From Xylanimonas protaetiae (GTDB taxonomy: Bacteria; Actinomycetota; Actinomycetes; Actinomycetales; Cellulomonadaceae), in contig NZ_CP035493.1 of assembly GCF_004135385.1 (NCBI RefSeq), positions 868,001 to 932,000 of the forward strand: DNA of 64,000 nt, read 5' to 3'. Positions 27,858 to 35,638 of the stretch are shown one piece after another; the first letter of the stretch is position 1; every line of letters begins with the position of its first letter. The translations under genes were made by a program, and so were the position numbers. Under the pieces are notes generated by a model that did not search any database, was not told the DNA's origin, and saw only the letters and a program-made list of their open reading frames with translations.

Positions 27858-29629
27858 TGCGCTGGTTCCGCAACCACCCGGCCGACGACCCGCAGGCGCC
27901 CGCCCCCGAGGGGTCGCACCCCTGGTGGGCCGAGCCCGCCGATGCGCCCGGCGTCCCGCCGCTCGAGCCCGACTTCGACACGATCGTCGGCGGCGGGCCC
28001 GCCGAGCAGACCGAGGCGTCCGCGCCCGTCCCCGAGCGCCGCACGGTGCTCGGCGGGATCCCGCGCTCGTTCGCGCCGTCGTCGTTCCAGCCGACCGCGC
28101 CCACCGAGTCCTACGTCCCCGTGTTCGGGTTCGGCGACGACGCCCCGCAGGTCGTCGGCGCGCGGCGCGACGAGGTGGGTCCCGACGGCGCTGCGTCCGA
28201 CGACGCCGGGTCCGACGATGCTGCGTCCGACAGCGCTGCGTCCGGTGGCGCTGGGTCCGGTGGCGCTGGGTCCGGTGGCGCCGCGTCCGGTGGCGAGGTC
28301 CGGGACGGTGGAGGGCGGGACGCTGGCTTCCCCGCCGACGTCGCGCCAGAGCAGCACGACGTAGCGCACGACGAGGCCACGTCCGCCCGCGACGACGCGC
28401 CGCAGGTTCCGCTCGCGCCCGACGCGGCGGCCACCGCTGCCGACGAGCGGGCTGGCGGCGTCCTGACGGGCACCCCGGGGACGAGCTACGCACCGACGGA
28501 CTTCGAGCCCACGCAGACAGACCCCGCACACACCGGGTTCGTGCAGACGGAGCCCGCGCAGACCGAGCCCGCCCGGACCGACGGGCTCGACGCCCCCGCC
28601 GGCGTCGCGCCGGAGCAGCACGACGACGCGGGCGCCGAGCCCGCGTCGAGCATCGACCCCGAGGAGTCGCACGTGCCCGTGGGCACCGAGGAGGGCACGT
28701 TCGCCGACGACGTCGCCGCCGAGCCGCTGAACCTGCCCGAGGACGCGGACGCGTTCGACGTCGTCGTCACGGAGGCCGACCTCGACGACGACGAGTACCT
28801 CCCCGCAGCCGTCCTCCCGACCGCGGCGGACGAGGAGATCCCCGTCCCCGTCGCCGAGATCGGGCTGAGCTTCGGCGAGCGCATCGAGCGCCTCATCGCC
28901 GCGGCCGTCACCGAGGCGGAGAACACGCGCGCCGACGCGCAGCACGAGGCCACCCAGCTGGTGCAGTCCGCCCAGCTCGACGCCGAGCACACGGTCGCGG
29001 CCGCCCAGCGACAGTCGGCCGAGATCGTCGCCGCGACGCAGCGCCGGTGCGACGACGAGCTCGCGGCCGCGCAGCGCACGCGCGAGGAGGCCGACCAGGT
29101 GCTGGCGGACGCCCGCGCCGAGGCCGAGCAGCTGCGTCGCCGCGTCCGTGACGAGGTCACGGAGCTGCGCTCGGAGATCGACCTGCACGCGCAGGCCATG
29201 CTCGCGCGCACGCACGCCGACACCAACCGGACGCTCGCGTCCGCCCGCGCGGAGCTCGAGGAGATCACGCTGCGCAAGGCGGAGCTCGAGGAGCAGATGT
29301 CCGCGATCCGCGCGCTGCTCAGCGACGCGGTCGTCGAGCCGCTGCCGCAGGACGTCAGCGGGTTCCTCGGCGCGCCCGCCGCCGAGCCGACGCGCACGGA
29401 GCCGACGGCGTCCGCGGCCGCGTCAGCGTCCTCGGCCGACTTTGCCGGCTCTGCGTCCTCCACCGACTCGGCAGGCTCCGCGTCATCCGCCGACTCCGCG
29501 TCATCCGCCGACTCCGCAGAGCCCACCGCCTCTGGCGACGCTCCCGCCTCCGGCGACGCCGCCGCGTCCGCCGCCTCCCCTGGCTCGGCGTCCTCAGCCG
29601 ACTCCGCCGACCGCGGCAGGCACCTCTAG
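27857..29629 (+). CDS. large disordered plus coiled-coil protein, partner of the preceding gene
   Basis: Protein of 590 residues. Residues 1-330 are acidic and low-complexity with few folded segments; they include seven pentapeptide repeats (about 112-146) and a PTQTDPAHTGFVQTEPAQTE region. From about residue 333 (GLSFGERIERLIAAAVTEA) a coiled coil of about 155 residues begins, whose opening closely resembles that of the upstream protein. The C-terminal 85 residues are a Ser/Ala/Asp tail. The start is either ATG 27857 or GTG 27854 one codon earlier, overlapping the previous stop, so translation is coupled. A structural or polarity role is an inference; I know no named family for the whole protein. 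Confidence 0.7.
   Translation: MRWFRNHPADDPQAPAPEGSHPWWAEPADAPGVPPLEPDFDTIVGGGPAEQTEASAPVPERRTVLGGIPRSFAPSSFQPTAPTESYVPVFGFGDDAPQVVGARRDEVGPDGAASDDAGSDDAASDSAASGGAGSGGAGSGGAASGGEVRDGGGRDAGFPADVAPEQHDVAHDEATSARDDAPQVPLAPDAAATAADERAGGVLTGTPGTSYAPTDFEPTQTDPAHTGFVQTEPAQTEPARTDGLDAPAGVAPEQHDDAGAEPASSIDPEESHVPVGTEEGTFADDVAAEPLNLPEDADAFDVVVTEADLDDDEYLPAAVLPTAADEEIPVPVAEIGLSFGERIERLIAAAVTEAENTRADAQHEATQLVQSAQLDAEHTVAAAQRQSAEIVAATQRRCDDELAAAQRTREEADQVLADARAEAEQLRRRVRDEVTELRSEIDLHAQAMLARTHADTNRTLASARAELEEITLRKAELEEQMSAIRALLSDAVVEPLPQDVSGFLGAPAAEPTRTEPTASAAASASSADFAGSASSTDSAGSASSADSASSADSAEPTASGDAPASGDAAASAASPGSASSADSADRGRHL
28190..28294 (+). repeat. seven 15-bp in-frame tandem repeats
   Basis: Seven consecutive 15-bp units encode A-[AG]-S-[DG]-[DGS]. 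Units five and six are nearly identical, suggesting recent copy-number change. The array lies in the disordered acidic region of the coiled-coil partner protein. Confidence 0.85.
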
Positions 29630-29635
29630 CACCCC

Positions 29636-29671
29636 GGTGTGGCGCCCACAGCATCCTGTGGGCGCCACACC
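29636..29671 (+). terminator. terminator hairpin
   Basis: Perfect 16-bp stem GGTGTGGCGCCCACAG (29636-29651) with 29656-29671 and a 4-nt loop, 7 nt after the stop codon of the coiled-coil operon, followed by CGCACTCTT. Confidence 0.8.
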
Positions 29672-29728
29672 CGCACTCTTCGCGCCCCCGGACAGCGGAG
29701 ATCGCGCCCCTCCCGTCACACTCGTGGT

Positions 29729-30226
29729 ATGCCCACGCCAGCAGCGGTCCGCCTCCACGAGCGGCCCGTTGCTGCCCATCTGCGGCCGCTCCCGGCGCGG
29801 GACCCGTCGCGCGCCGCGCTGCGCGCCCGGGTGCTCGAGGTCATCGCCGCGGAGGCGGCGAACCCGCACCTGACGCCCGCCGACGTCGCCGCGGCGCTGG
29901 GCATCACGGACCGCACGCTCGCCCGGCTCTTCGAGCACGCCCCCCGGAGCGTCGCCGGCCACATCGCCCAGGCCCGGCTGGACCTCGCGCTCGAGCACCT
30001 CGACGACGCCCGCTTCTCCGGGGACCTCGACGTCGTCGCGCGGCGTTCGGGCTACAGCTCGGTCGCAGACCTCGACCGCGCCGTCCTGGCCTCGACCGGC
30101 CTGACGCCCGCGGACCACCAGACGGACGCCGACGACGAGCCGCCCGTCGCAGGCCCGCGGCGGGGCTACCGGCCCACGCTCCCTCGCGGCCGACGCGCCC
30201 GCGACGTCGTCGCACTCTTGCGCTGA
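29729..30226 (+). CDS. AraC-type helix-turn-helix protein
   Basis: DNA-binding protein of 165 residues containing only an AraC-like double HTH, without a sensor domain. The first helix-turn-helix is LTPADVAAALGITDRTLARL (about residues 51-70). The second spans DLDVVARRSGYSSVADLDRAV, with the typical R-x-x-G-Y/F spacing. The C-terminus is basic. CACACT lies 6 nt before the ATG and no ribosome-binding site is seen, which suggests a leaderless transcript. Targets are unknown; neighbours are the coiled-coil pair and a radical SAM gene. Confidence 0.78.
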   Translation: MPTPAAVRLHERPVAAHLRPLPARDPSRAALRARVLEVIAAEAANPHLTPADVAAALGITDRTLARLFEHAPRSVAGHIAQARLDLALEHLDDARFSGDLDVVARRSGYSSVADLDRAVLASTGLTPADHQTDADDEPPVAGPRRGYRPTLPRGRRARDVVALLR

Positions 30227-30579
30227 GCACGCGCCACCCCTGCACCGGCGCCCACCGCGCTCCCGAGCCCCACGGCCGTCCTCAGGCGCTCAACACACGC
30301 CGCCCCTTCGCGCGCCCAGCACACGCCGCGCCCAGCACACGCCACGCCCCACACACACCGCGCCCCCGCACGCGCCGCACCCCGCACACGCCGTCCCGCG
30401 CCGGGCTCCCGGCGCCTCGCAAGAGCCGCACCGGCGACGAACCCGCAGGTCACCGCCGTCGGGCCCCAGCACGCGCCCACGGCGGCACGGTGCCGCAAGC
30501 GCCAGTGACCGCCCTCACGTACCGGCGTCGGACGGCGAGCCGCTAGCGTCGGCGTACCCCTGAACGAAGGAGTCGGTCG
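30227..30579. repeat. gene-free stretch with C/A-rich imperfect repeats
   Basis: This 353-bp gap has no supported gene. From about 30290 to 30400 it is strongly strand-biased (mostly C and A on the plus strand) with repeated GCGCCCAGCACACGCC-like units. The remainder is GC-rich without clear structure until a -10-like TAGCGT (30544-30549) and the AGGAG ribosome-binding site of the radical SAM gene. Antisense reading frames here are compositional artefacts. Confidence 0.6.
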
Positions 30580-31719
30580 ATGACGATGGCCCCGACCCAC
30601 CCCTCGGCCGCCACGGCGATCGGCGCCGTCCGGCACGAGAACTTCGCGTACCAGCGCGCCCCGATGATCGTGTACTGGGAGCTGACGACGGCCTGCGGCC
30701 TCGCGTGCCGCCACTGCCGGGCGGAGGCCGTACGCCAGCCGCTGCCGGGCGAGCTCACGACGCGCCAGGCGCTGGCGGTGCTCGACCAGATCACCGAGTT
30801 CGGCGACCCGCTCCCCCACGTCGTCATGACGGGCGGCGACCCGCTGCGCCGCGCCGACCTGGACGAGCTCATCGCCGCCGCGACGGACCGCGGCATCGGC
30901 GTCTCGCTCGCCCCGGCCGCCACGCCGCTGCTGGGCCGCGACCGGCTGGAGGGCCTGCGGGAGCTGGGGGTGCAGGCCATCTCGTTGAGCCTCGACGGGT
31001 CCACGGCCGCCCTGCACGACGGCGTCCGGCAGGTGCCGGGCACGTTCGAGACGACCCTGGAGCTGCTCGACGTCGCCGCGTCCGTCGGGATGCCGGTCCA
31101 GGTGAACACCCTGGTCACGGCCGACACGCTGCCGGACATGCCCGCCGTCTACGAGCTGCTGCGCACGCGCACGCTCATGACCTGGAGCCTGTTCTTCCTC
31201 ATCTCCACGGGCCGCGGCACGCAGCTCCAGGAGCCGTCGCCGGGCGAGGCCGAGAAGCTCATGCGGTGGCTGCTGAGCATCGCACGCGAGGCCCCGTTCG
31301 TGGTGCGCACCACGGAGGCGACGTCGTACCGCCGCGTCGCGGCGATGCGCCACGAGAAGGCCGGCCGCACGCCCGCCGAGATCGAGGCGCTGCCGATGGC
31401 CCGGTCGTTCGGGATCCGTGACGGCAACGGCATCGTGTTCGTCTCGCACACGGGCGACGTCACGCCGTCGGGCTTCCTGCCGCTCGCCGTCGGCAACGTC
31501 AAGGAACGCTCGCTCGTGGACCTGTACCGCGACGACGCGACGATGCGCGCCCTGCGCGACCCGGCCGGCTTCAAGGGCCGCTGCGGCGACTGCGAGTACC
31601 ACCTGTGGTGCGGCGGCTCGCGCGCCCGCGCCTACGCGCACACGGGCGACCCGCTCGAGTCGGACCCGCTGTGCCCATACCAGCCGGGCACGCGGCACTC
31701 CGTCATCGCGGCGTCGTAG
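30580..31719 (+). CDS. radical SAM/SPASM domain protein (TIGR04053-like)
   Basis: Radical SAM enzyme of 379 residues. The [4Fe-4S] motif C-x3-C-x2-C is at C39, C43 and C46 (ACGLACRHC), and a GGDPLRR motif follows near residue 87. A C-terminal SPASM-like auxiliary cluster is suggested by CGDCEYHLWCGGSR and a later Cys. It resembles the TIGR04053 family, related to NirJ/AhbD haem-synthesis enzymes, as I recall it. No precursor peptide gene and no haem genes are nearby, so its substrate is open. GAAGGAG lies 8 nt before the ATG. It is a single gene with a strong terminator after it. Confidence 0.85.
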   Translation: MTMAPTHPSAATAIGAVRHENFAYQRAPMIVYWELTTACGLACRHCRAEAVRQPLPGELTTRQALAVLDQITEFGDPLPHVVMTGGDPLRRADLDELIAAATDRGIGVSLAPAATPLLGRDRLEGLRELGVQAISLSLDGSTAALHDGVRQVPGTFETTLELLDVAASVGMPVQVNTLVTADTLPDMPAVYELLRTRTLMTWSLFFLISTGRGTQLQEPSPGEAEKLMRWLLSIAREAPFVVRTTEATSYRRVAAMRHEKAGRTPAEIEALPMARSFGIRDGNGIVFVSHTGDVTPSGFLPLAVGNVKERSLVDLYRDDATMRALRDPAGFKGRCGDCEYHLWCGGSRARAYAHTGDPLESDPLCPYQPGTRHSVIAAS

Positions 31720-31771
31720 GGAACGACGTCGTCTCGGCGGTGCAGAGAACGACGTCGTCGCGGCGTCGTAG

Positions 31772-31818
31772 GCACCGCGAAGGGGGCCCGTCACGACGAC
31801 GGGCCCCCTTCGCGGTGC
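31772..31818. terminator. bidirectional terminator hairpin
   Basis: Perfect 21-bp stem (31772-31792 with 31798-31818), 5-nt loop, between the convergent radical SAM gene and purQ. Just upstream (31708-31772) are degenerate direct repeats of GCGGCGTCGTAGG and GAACGACGTCGTC, including a copy of the end of the radical SAM gene. Confidence 0.8.
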
Positions 31819-31821
31819 GGG

Positions 31822-32535
31822 TCAGGCGTTGACGAGCGCCGCGAGCACCGAGGTGAAGAAGCCGAGGCCGTCCGTGCCCTGGCGGGCACCGGCGGCGGCG
31901 TCGGGGCCGAAGCCCGCCTCGACGGCGTGCTCGGGGTGCGGCATGAGCCCGACGACGTTGCCCCGCTCGTTGGTGATGCCCGCGATGTTGCGGCGCGAGC
32001 CGTTGGGGTTCCAGCCGTCGTAGCGGAACACCACGCGGCCCTCGCCCTCGAGCTCGTCGAGCGTGTGCTCGTCGGCGACGTACTGGCCGTCCTGGTTCTT
32101 CAGCGGCACCGTGATGCGCTGGCCGGCCTCGTACTGGTTGGTCCAGGCGGTCGTGGCGTTCTCGACGACCAGCACCTGCTCGCGGCAGATGAAGTGTAGG
32201 TGGTCGTTCTTGACCATCGAGCCGGGCAGCAGGTGCGCCTCGGTGAGGATCTGGAAGCCGTTGCAGATGCCGAGGACGGGCAGGCCGCCCTGCGCGGCGT
32301 CGGCGACCGACGTCATGGCGGCGGCGAAGCGGCTGATCGCGCCCGCGCGCAGGTAGTCGCCGTAGGAGAACCCGCCGGGGATCACGACGGCGTCGACGCC
32401 CTGGAGGTCGGCGTCCGCGTGCCACAGGGCGACGGGGGTGGCGCCGGCGAGGCGGACCGCGCGCTGCGCGTCCCGGTCGTCGAGCGTGCCGGGGAAGGTG
32501 ATGACGCCGATGCGGGCGCCCTCGACGCCCGTCAT
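31822..32535 (-). CDS. purQ: phosphoribosylformylglycinamidine synthase I (glutaminase subunit)
   Basis: Class I glutamine amidotransferase of 237 residues that supplies ammonia to PurL. The nucleophile Cys is in LGICNGFQ and the catalytic His/Glu in MPHPEHAVE near residue 205. [13 protein letters not shown] is the oxyanion region. The ATG shares one base with the purS stop codon, so the two are translationally coupled. A perfect hairpin follows the gene. Confidence 0.97.
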   Translation of the reverse strand: MTGVEGARIGVITFPGTLDDRDAQRAVRLAGATPVALWHADADLQGVDAVVIPGGFSYGDYLRAGAISRFAAAMTSVADAAQGGLPVLGICNGFQILTEAHLLPGSMVKNDHLHFICREQVLVVENATTAWTNQYEAGQRITVPLKNQDGQYVADEHTLDELEGEGRVVFRYDGWNPNGSRRNIAGITNERGNVVGLMPHPEHAVEAGFGPDAAAGARQGTDGLGFFTSVLAALVNA

Positions 32536-32807
32536 CAGGCGTTGACCGCGGTCGCGGCGGGGGTGGCGTCGAAGACGTTGACGACGTCCTCGATGATCGG
32601 GTTGCTCAGCAGCGTCTCGGCGGCCTGCTGCGCGGCGGCGAGGATCTCGGGCGTGACGTCGCCCTCGACCTCGAGCTCGAACCGCTTGCCCTGCCGCACG
32701 CTGGTGAACTGCGTGAACCCGAGGCGCGGCAGCGCCCCGACCACGGCCTTGCCCTGGGGGTCCAGGATCTCGGGCTTGGGCATGACCTCGACGACGACGC
32801 GTCCCAC
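32535..32807 (-). CDS. purS: phosphoribosylformylglycinamidine synthase subunit PurS
   Basis: Small bridging subunit of 90 residues of the PurL-PurQ-PurS complex. Typical features are the opening [20 protein letters not shown] and the central [10 protein letters not shown] strand. GTG at 32807 follows GAGGAG by 5 nt. It is upstream of purQ and overlaps it by one base. Confidence 0.95.
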   Translation of the reverse strand: MGRVVVEVMPKPEILDPQGKAVVGALPRLGFTQFTSVRQGKRFELEVEGDVTPEILAAAQQAAETLLSNPIIEDVVNVFDATPAATAVNA

Positions 32808-32946
32808 AGGGGCTCCTCGAATGAATCTCTCGCGAGAGGAAGGGGGGTGTGCGGCGTCAGTCTACCGGGCAGCAACGGCGGCCTGATCCCGCGTCTCGAC
32901 GGGACATCGGTCGGCCGTCGCGGGACGGTGGTGCGACCATCGACTC

Positions 32947-33216
32947 ATGACCCACGGCAGCTACGGCTCGTTCTCCGCACCGGCCCCTCGGACCGAGGGC
33001 GTCGACGGCTACGCCATCGCCGCGATCGTCACCTTCCCCCTCGGCCTCGTCCCGATCATCCTCGGCTTCGTCTCCCTGCGGCGGATCCGGCGCACGGGCC
33101 AGGGCGGCCGGGTCCTCGCGTACGTCGCGATCGGGCTGGGCGTCCTCTCGGCGATCTTCGGCATGGCGCTCTTCATGGCGACGATGGCGATCCTGCCGGA
33201 GCTGACGGGCTCCTGA
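32947..33216 (+). CDS. DUF4190-like small membrane protein
   Basis: Protein of 89 residues with two membrane spans (about residues 22-42 and 56-80) joined by a basic loop (RRIRRTGQGGR). The pattern GYAIAAIVTFPLGLVPIILG and the LRRIRRTG-type loop are typical of DUF4190 proteins, which have no assigned function. No ribosome-binding site is seen; GACCAT lies 6 nt before the ATG. It is divergent from purSQ and precedes the RHH-regulated operon, but a regulatory region separates them. Confidence 0.78.
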   Translation: MTHGSYGSFSAPAPRTEGVDGYAIAAIVTFPLGLVPIILGFVSLRRIRRTGQGGRVLAYVAIGLGVLSAIFGMALFMATMAILPELTGS

Positions 33217-33297
33217 CCGGGAGACCCACGACACCACGGCCCGCCTCCCGACACCGGGGGCGGGCCTCTTTCTGCCCGCTGACCTGCTGCATCACGA

Positions 33298-33343
33298 TTG
33301 ACACCACAAAGGTGTTGTCATGACACCACTGTGGTGTCATAGT
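33298..33343 (+). promoter_or_regulatory. RHH operon promoter with two operators
   Basis: Promoter TTGTCA (33315-33320), 17 nt, CATAGT (33338-33343). A perfect 19-bp palindrome TGACACCAC-T-GTGGTGTCA (33321-33339) fills the spacer and the start of the -10. A second, imperfect copy GACACCACAAAGGTGTTGTC (33300-33319) covers the -35. The start codon ATG at 33350 is 6 nt after the -10, so the mRNA should be leaderless. The likely repressor is the ribbon-helix-helix protein encoded first. Confidence 0.75.
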
Positions 33344-33349
33344 TGCGTC

Positions 33350-33868
33350 ATGGACATCACGCGGTACGTCGACGACCTCCAGCAGCGGCTCACCCAGGCG
33401 GCCGAGACCGGGGGGCCCGAGGCCCAGCAGATCGCGCAGCGCCTCACGGGCACGCTCGACGCCGCCGTCCGCCTCGTTCTTCTCGACGCCCTGTCGGCCG
33501 CCGCCGGCGAGATCTCCACGGAGCTCGCCCCCGGGTCCGTCGACGTGCGTCTGCGGGGCGGCGAACCCGAGTTCGTCGTCGCCCTCCCCGAGCCCGACGC
33601 CGGCCGCACCGGCGCCGCACCCGCACCCGCCTCCTTCGCCCCGCCGGCACCCCCGGCCGACGCCGAGGACGGCGCCACCACCCGCACCACGCTCCGCCTG
33701 CCCGACAACCTCAAGGCCCAGGTCGAGGTCTCCGCGGCCCGCGACGGCGTGTCCGTCAACACCTGGCTCGTGCGCGCCGTCTCCGCCGCGCTCGCCCAGG
33801 GCACCCCCGCCGGCACCACCCGCGTCACGCGGGTCGGCGGCACCCACGTCACCGGCTGGGTGCGCTGA
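33350..33868 (+). CDS. ribbon-helix-helix (HicB/Arc-like) repressor
   Basis: Protein of 172 residues. The C-terminal part TRTTLRLPDNLKAQVEVSAA plus RDGVSVNTWLVRAVSAAL (about residues 110-147) is a ribbon-helix-helix DNA-binding motif. The N-terminal 85 residues are helical (DDLQQRLTQAAE) with a short beta part, joined by a Pro/Ala linker, and may bind a ligand or multimerise. Annotation pipelines tend to call such proteins HicB-family antitoxins, but no hicA lies beside it. ATG at 33350 is the leaderless start; GTG 33320 in frame lies inside the operator and is rejected. It probably represses its own operon with DUF4097 and the exporter. Confidence 0.82.
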   Translation: MDITRYVDDLQQRLTQAAETGGPEAQQIAQRLTGTLDAAVRLVLLDALSAAAGEISTELAPGSVDVRLRGGEPEFVVALPEPDAGRTGAAPAPASFAPPAPPADAEDGATTRTTLRLPDNLKAQVEVSAARDGVSVNTWLVRAVSAALAQGTPAGTTRVTRVGGTHVTGWVR

Positions 33869-33929
33869 CGCGCCCACCCGTCACGCACCACCTTCTCCGC
33901 GGCCCCGCCGCACCTTCCTTGGAGCAACC

Positions 33930-34799
33930 ATGCCTACTTTCCCTGCCTCCGGTCCGGTCACCGTCGTCGTCGACCAGGTCGCCGGCACCGTCCAGGTGGT
34001 CGCCGCAGAGCGCGACGACGCCGTCGTCACGATCCTGCCCACCAACCCCGGCAAGGCGGCCGACGCCCGACTCGCCCAGGAGACGACCGCGACCTTCGCC
34101 AACAACGTCCTGACCGTCGGGTCCCCGACGTCGCTGCGGAAGCTCGTGATCGGCCCCAAGGGCACCGTCGAGGTCACGATCGAGGTGCCGCTCGGCTCCG
34201 ACCTGACCGGCAAGCTCGCCTTCGGCCCGCTGTACACGGAGGGGCCGCTCGGCGTCGTCGACGTCGCGCTGTCCGCCGGCAACGGCACGATCGACCAGGC
34301 CACGCGGCTCGACGTGCGCGCAGCGGCCGGCAGCGTCGTCGTCGGGCGCGTGTCCGGGACGGCGACGATCACGTCGGCCGCCGGGTCGGTGCGGGTCCGC
34401 GAGCTGAGCGGCGACGGCACGATCAAGTCCTCGGCGGGCGACGTCACGGTCGGCTCCGTCGCGGGCTCGCTCGAGGTCGCGGGCGCCCACGGCGAGATCG
34501 TCGTCGGGCGCGTGCGCGGCACCGTCGGGGCCAAGACGTCGTCGGGCGGCATCCGCATCGACTCGCTCGACGAGGGCGTCGCGACCCTCCACACGTCCTA
34601 CGGGTCGGTCGAGGTGGGCGTGCCGGAGGGCACGGCCGCCTGGCTCGACGCGTCCACCAAGTTCGGCCAGGTGCGCAACCGGCTCACGCCGTCCGGCGCG
34701 CCCGACGGCGGCCCCACCGCCGAGATCCACGCCACCACCTCCTACGGCGACGTCGTCGTGCGCCGCCCGGAGTCCACCTCCCCGTTCACCGGGGTCTGA
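33930..34799 (+). CDS. DUF4097 beta-strand repeat protein
   Basis: Protein of 289 residues made of short beta strands with recurring Gly-[ST]-[VI]-x-[VI] steps (AAGSVVVGRVSGTATITSAA, SAGDVTVGSVAGSLEVAG), predicted to form a right-handed beta-helix/adhesin-like fold. It has no signal peptide or anchor, so it is probably cytoplasmic despite the adhesin label often given to DUF4097. CTTGGAG precedes the ATG. It lies between the RHH regulator and the ABC exporter in one operon, an arrangement I recall from other Actinobacteria, with no known function. Confidence 0.85.
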   Translation: MPTFPASGPVTVVVDQVAGTVQVVAAERDDAVVTILPTNPGKAADARLAQETTATFANNVLTVGSPTSLRKLVIGPKGTVEVTIEVPLGSDLTGKLAFGPLYTEGPLGVVDVALSAGNGTIDQATRLDVRAAAGSVVVGRVSGTATITSAAGSVRVRELSGDGTIKSSAGDVTVGSVAGSLEVAGAHGEIVVGRVRGTVGAKTSSGGIRIDSLDEGVATLHTSYGSVEVGVPEGTAAWLDASTKFGQVRNRLTPSGAPDGGPTAEIHATTSYGDVVVRRPESTSPFTGV

Positions 34800-34820
34800 G
34801 AGCACCGAGGAGAAGCGATC

Positions 34821-35636
34821 ATGACTGCCACGATCCAGGTCACCGACCTGCGCAAGTCCTTCGGCGACAACGCCGTGCTCCAGGGCGTCACCTTCGAGGT
34901 GCGGCGGGGCGAGATCTTCGCCCTGCTCGGCTCGAACGGCGCCGGCAAGACCACCACCATCAACATCCTGTCGACGCTCCTGGCCGCCGACAGCGGCAGC
35001 GCCGCGCTCGCGGGGCACGACGTCGCCGCCGAGGCCGGCAAGGTCCGCCAGGCCATCTCGCTCACGGGCCAGTTCGCGGCCGTCGACGAGATCCTCACGG
35101 GCCGCGAGAACCTCGAGCTCATCGCGGTGCTGCGCCGCGAGCGGGCGCCGAAGCAGGTCGCCACGGACCTGCTGGCCCGCTTCGGGCTCACGGAGGCGGC
35201 CGACCGCCGCGCCGGCACCTACTCCGGCGGCATGAAGCGGCGGCTCGACATCGCCATGAGCCTGGTCGGCACGCCCGAGATCATCTTCCTGGACGAGCCC
35301 ACCACAGGCCTCGACCCCGAGGGGCGCCTCGAGGTGTGGAAGACCGTCAAGGAGCTCGCCGACGGCGGCACCACGATCCTGCTCACCACGCAGTACCTCG
35401 ACGAGGCGGAGGCGCTGGCCGGCCGCATCGCGATCCTGCACGGCGGCACGATCATCGCGAACGGCACGCTCGCCGAGCTCAAGGCGATGTTCCCGCCCGC
35501 CACGGTCGAGTACGTCGAGAAGCAGCCGACGCTCGAGGAGATCTTCCTCGCCATCACCGGCTCGACGTCGTCGGCCGCCACGACCGGCACCACGACCGGC
35601 ACCAAGACCGGCACCACGACCGGCAAGGAGGCCTGA
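34821..35636 (+). CDS. ABC exporter ATPase, daunorubicin-resistance (DrrA) type
   Basis: ATP-binding subunit of 271 residues for a two-component exporter. It has Walker A GSNGAGKTT (about residues 38-46), signature YSGGMKRR (about 134), Walker B IIFLDEPTTGLD and a D-loop. The signature starts with Tyr instead of the usual Leu. The C-terminal tail is a Thr/Gly/Lys low-complexity stretch coded by four 12-bp repeats (about 35580-35627). The permease gene starts 2 nt after its stop. Substrate is unknown; drug efflux is only one possibility. Confidence 0.93.
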   Translation: MTATIQVTDLRKSFGDNAVLQGVTFEVRRGEIFALLGSNGAGKTTTINILSTLLAADSGSAALAGHDVAAEAGKVRQAISLTGQFAAVDEILTGRENLELIAVLRRERAPKQVATDLLARFGLTEAADRRAGTYSGGMKRRLDIAMSLVGTPEIIFLDEPTTGLDPEGRLEVWKTVKELADGGTTILLTTQYLDEAEALAGRIAILHGGTIIANGTLAELKAMFPPATVEYVEKQPTLEEIFLAITGSTSSAATTGTTTGTKTGTTTGKEA

Positions 35637-35638
35637 CC

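Noticed and set aside
28190-28294. CRISPR-like array
   Set aside because: Tandem 15-bp coding repeats without spacers; no cas genes in the window.
30232-30579. RiPP precursor peptide upstream of the radical SAM gene
   Set aside because: No short frame with a ribosome-binding site, leader-like sequence or Cys-rich core could be found in the gap.
31708-31772. Duplicated gene fragment after the radical SAM gene
   Set aside because: Repeats are short (13 bp) and degenerate; too little to call a pseudogene.
33350-33868. HicAB toxin-antitoxin locus
   Set aside because: The RHH protein is HicB-like only in its DNA-binding part and no hicA-size gene is adjacent; it heads an exporter operon.
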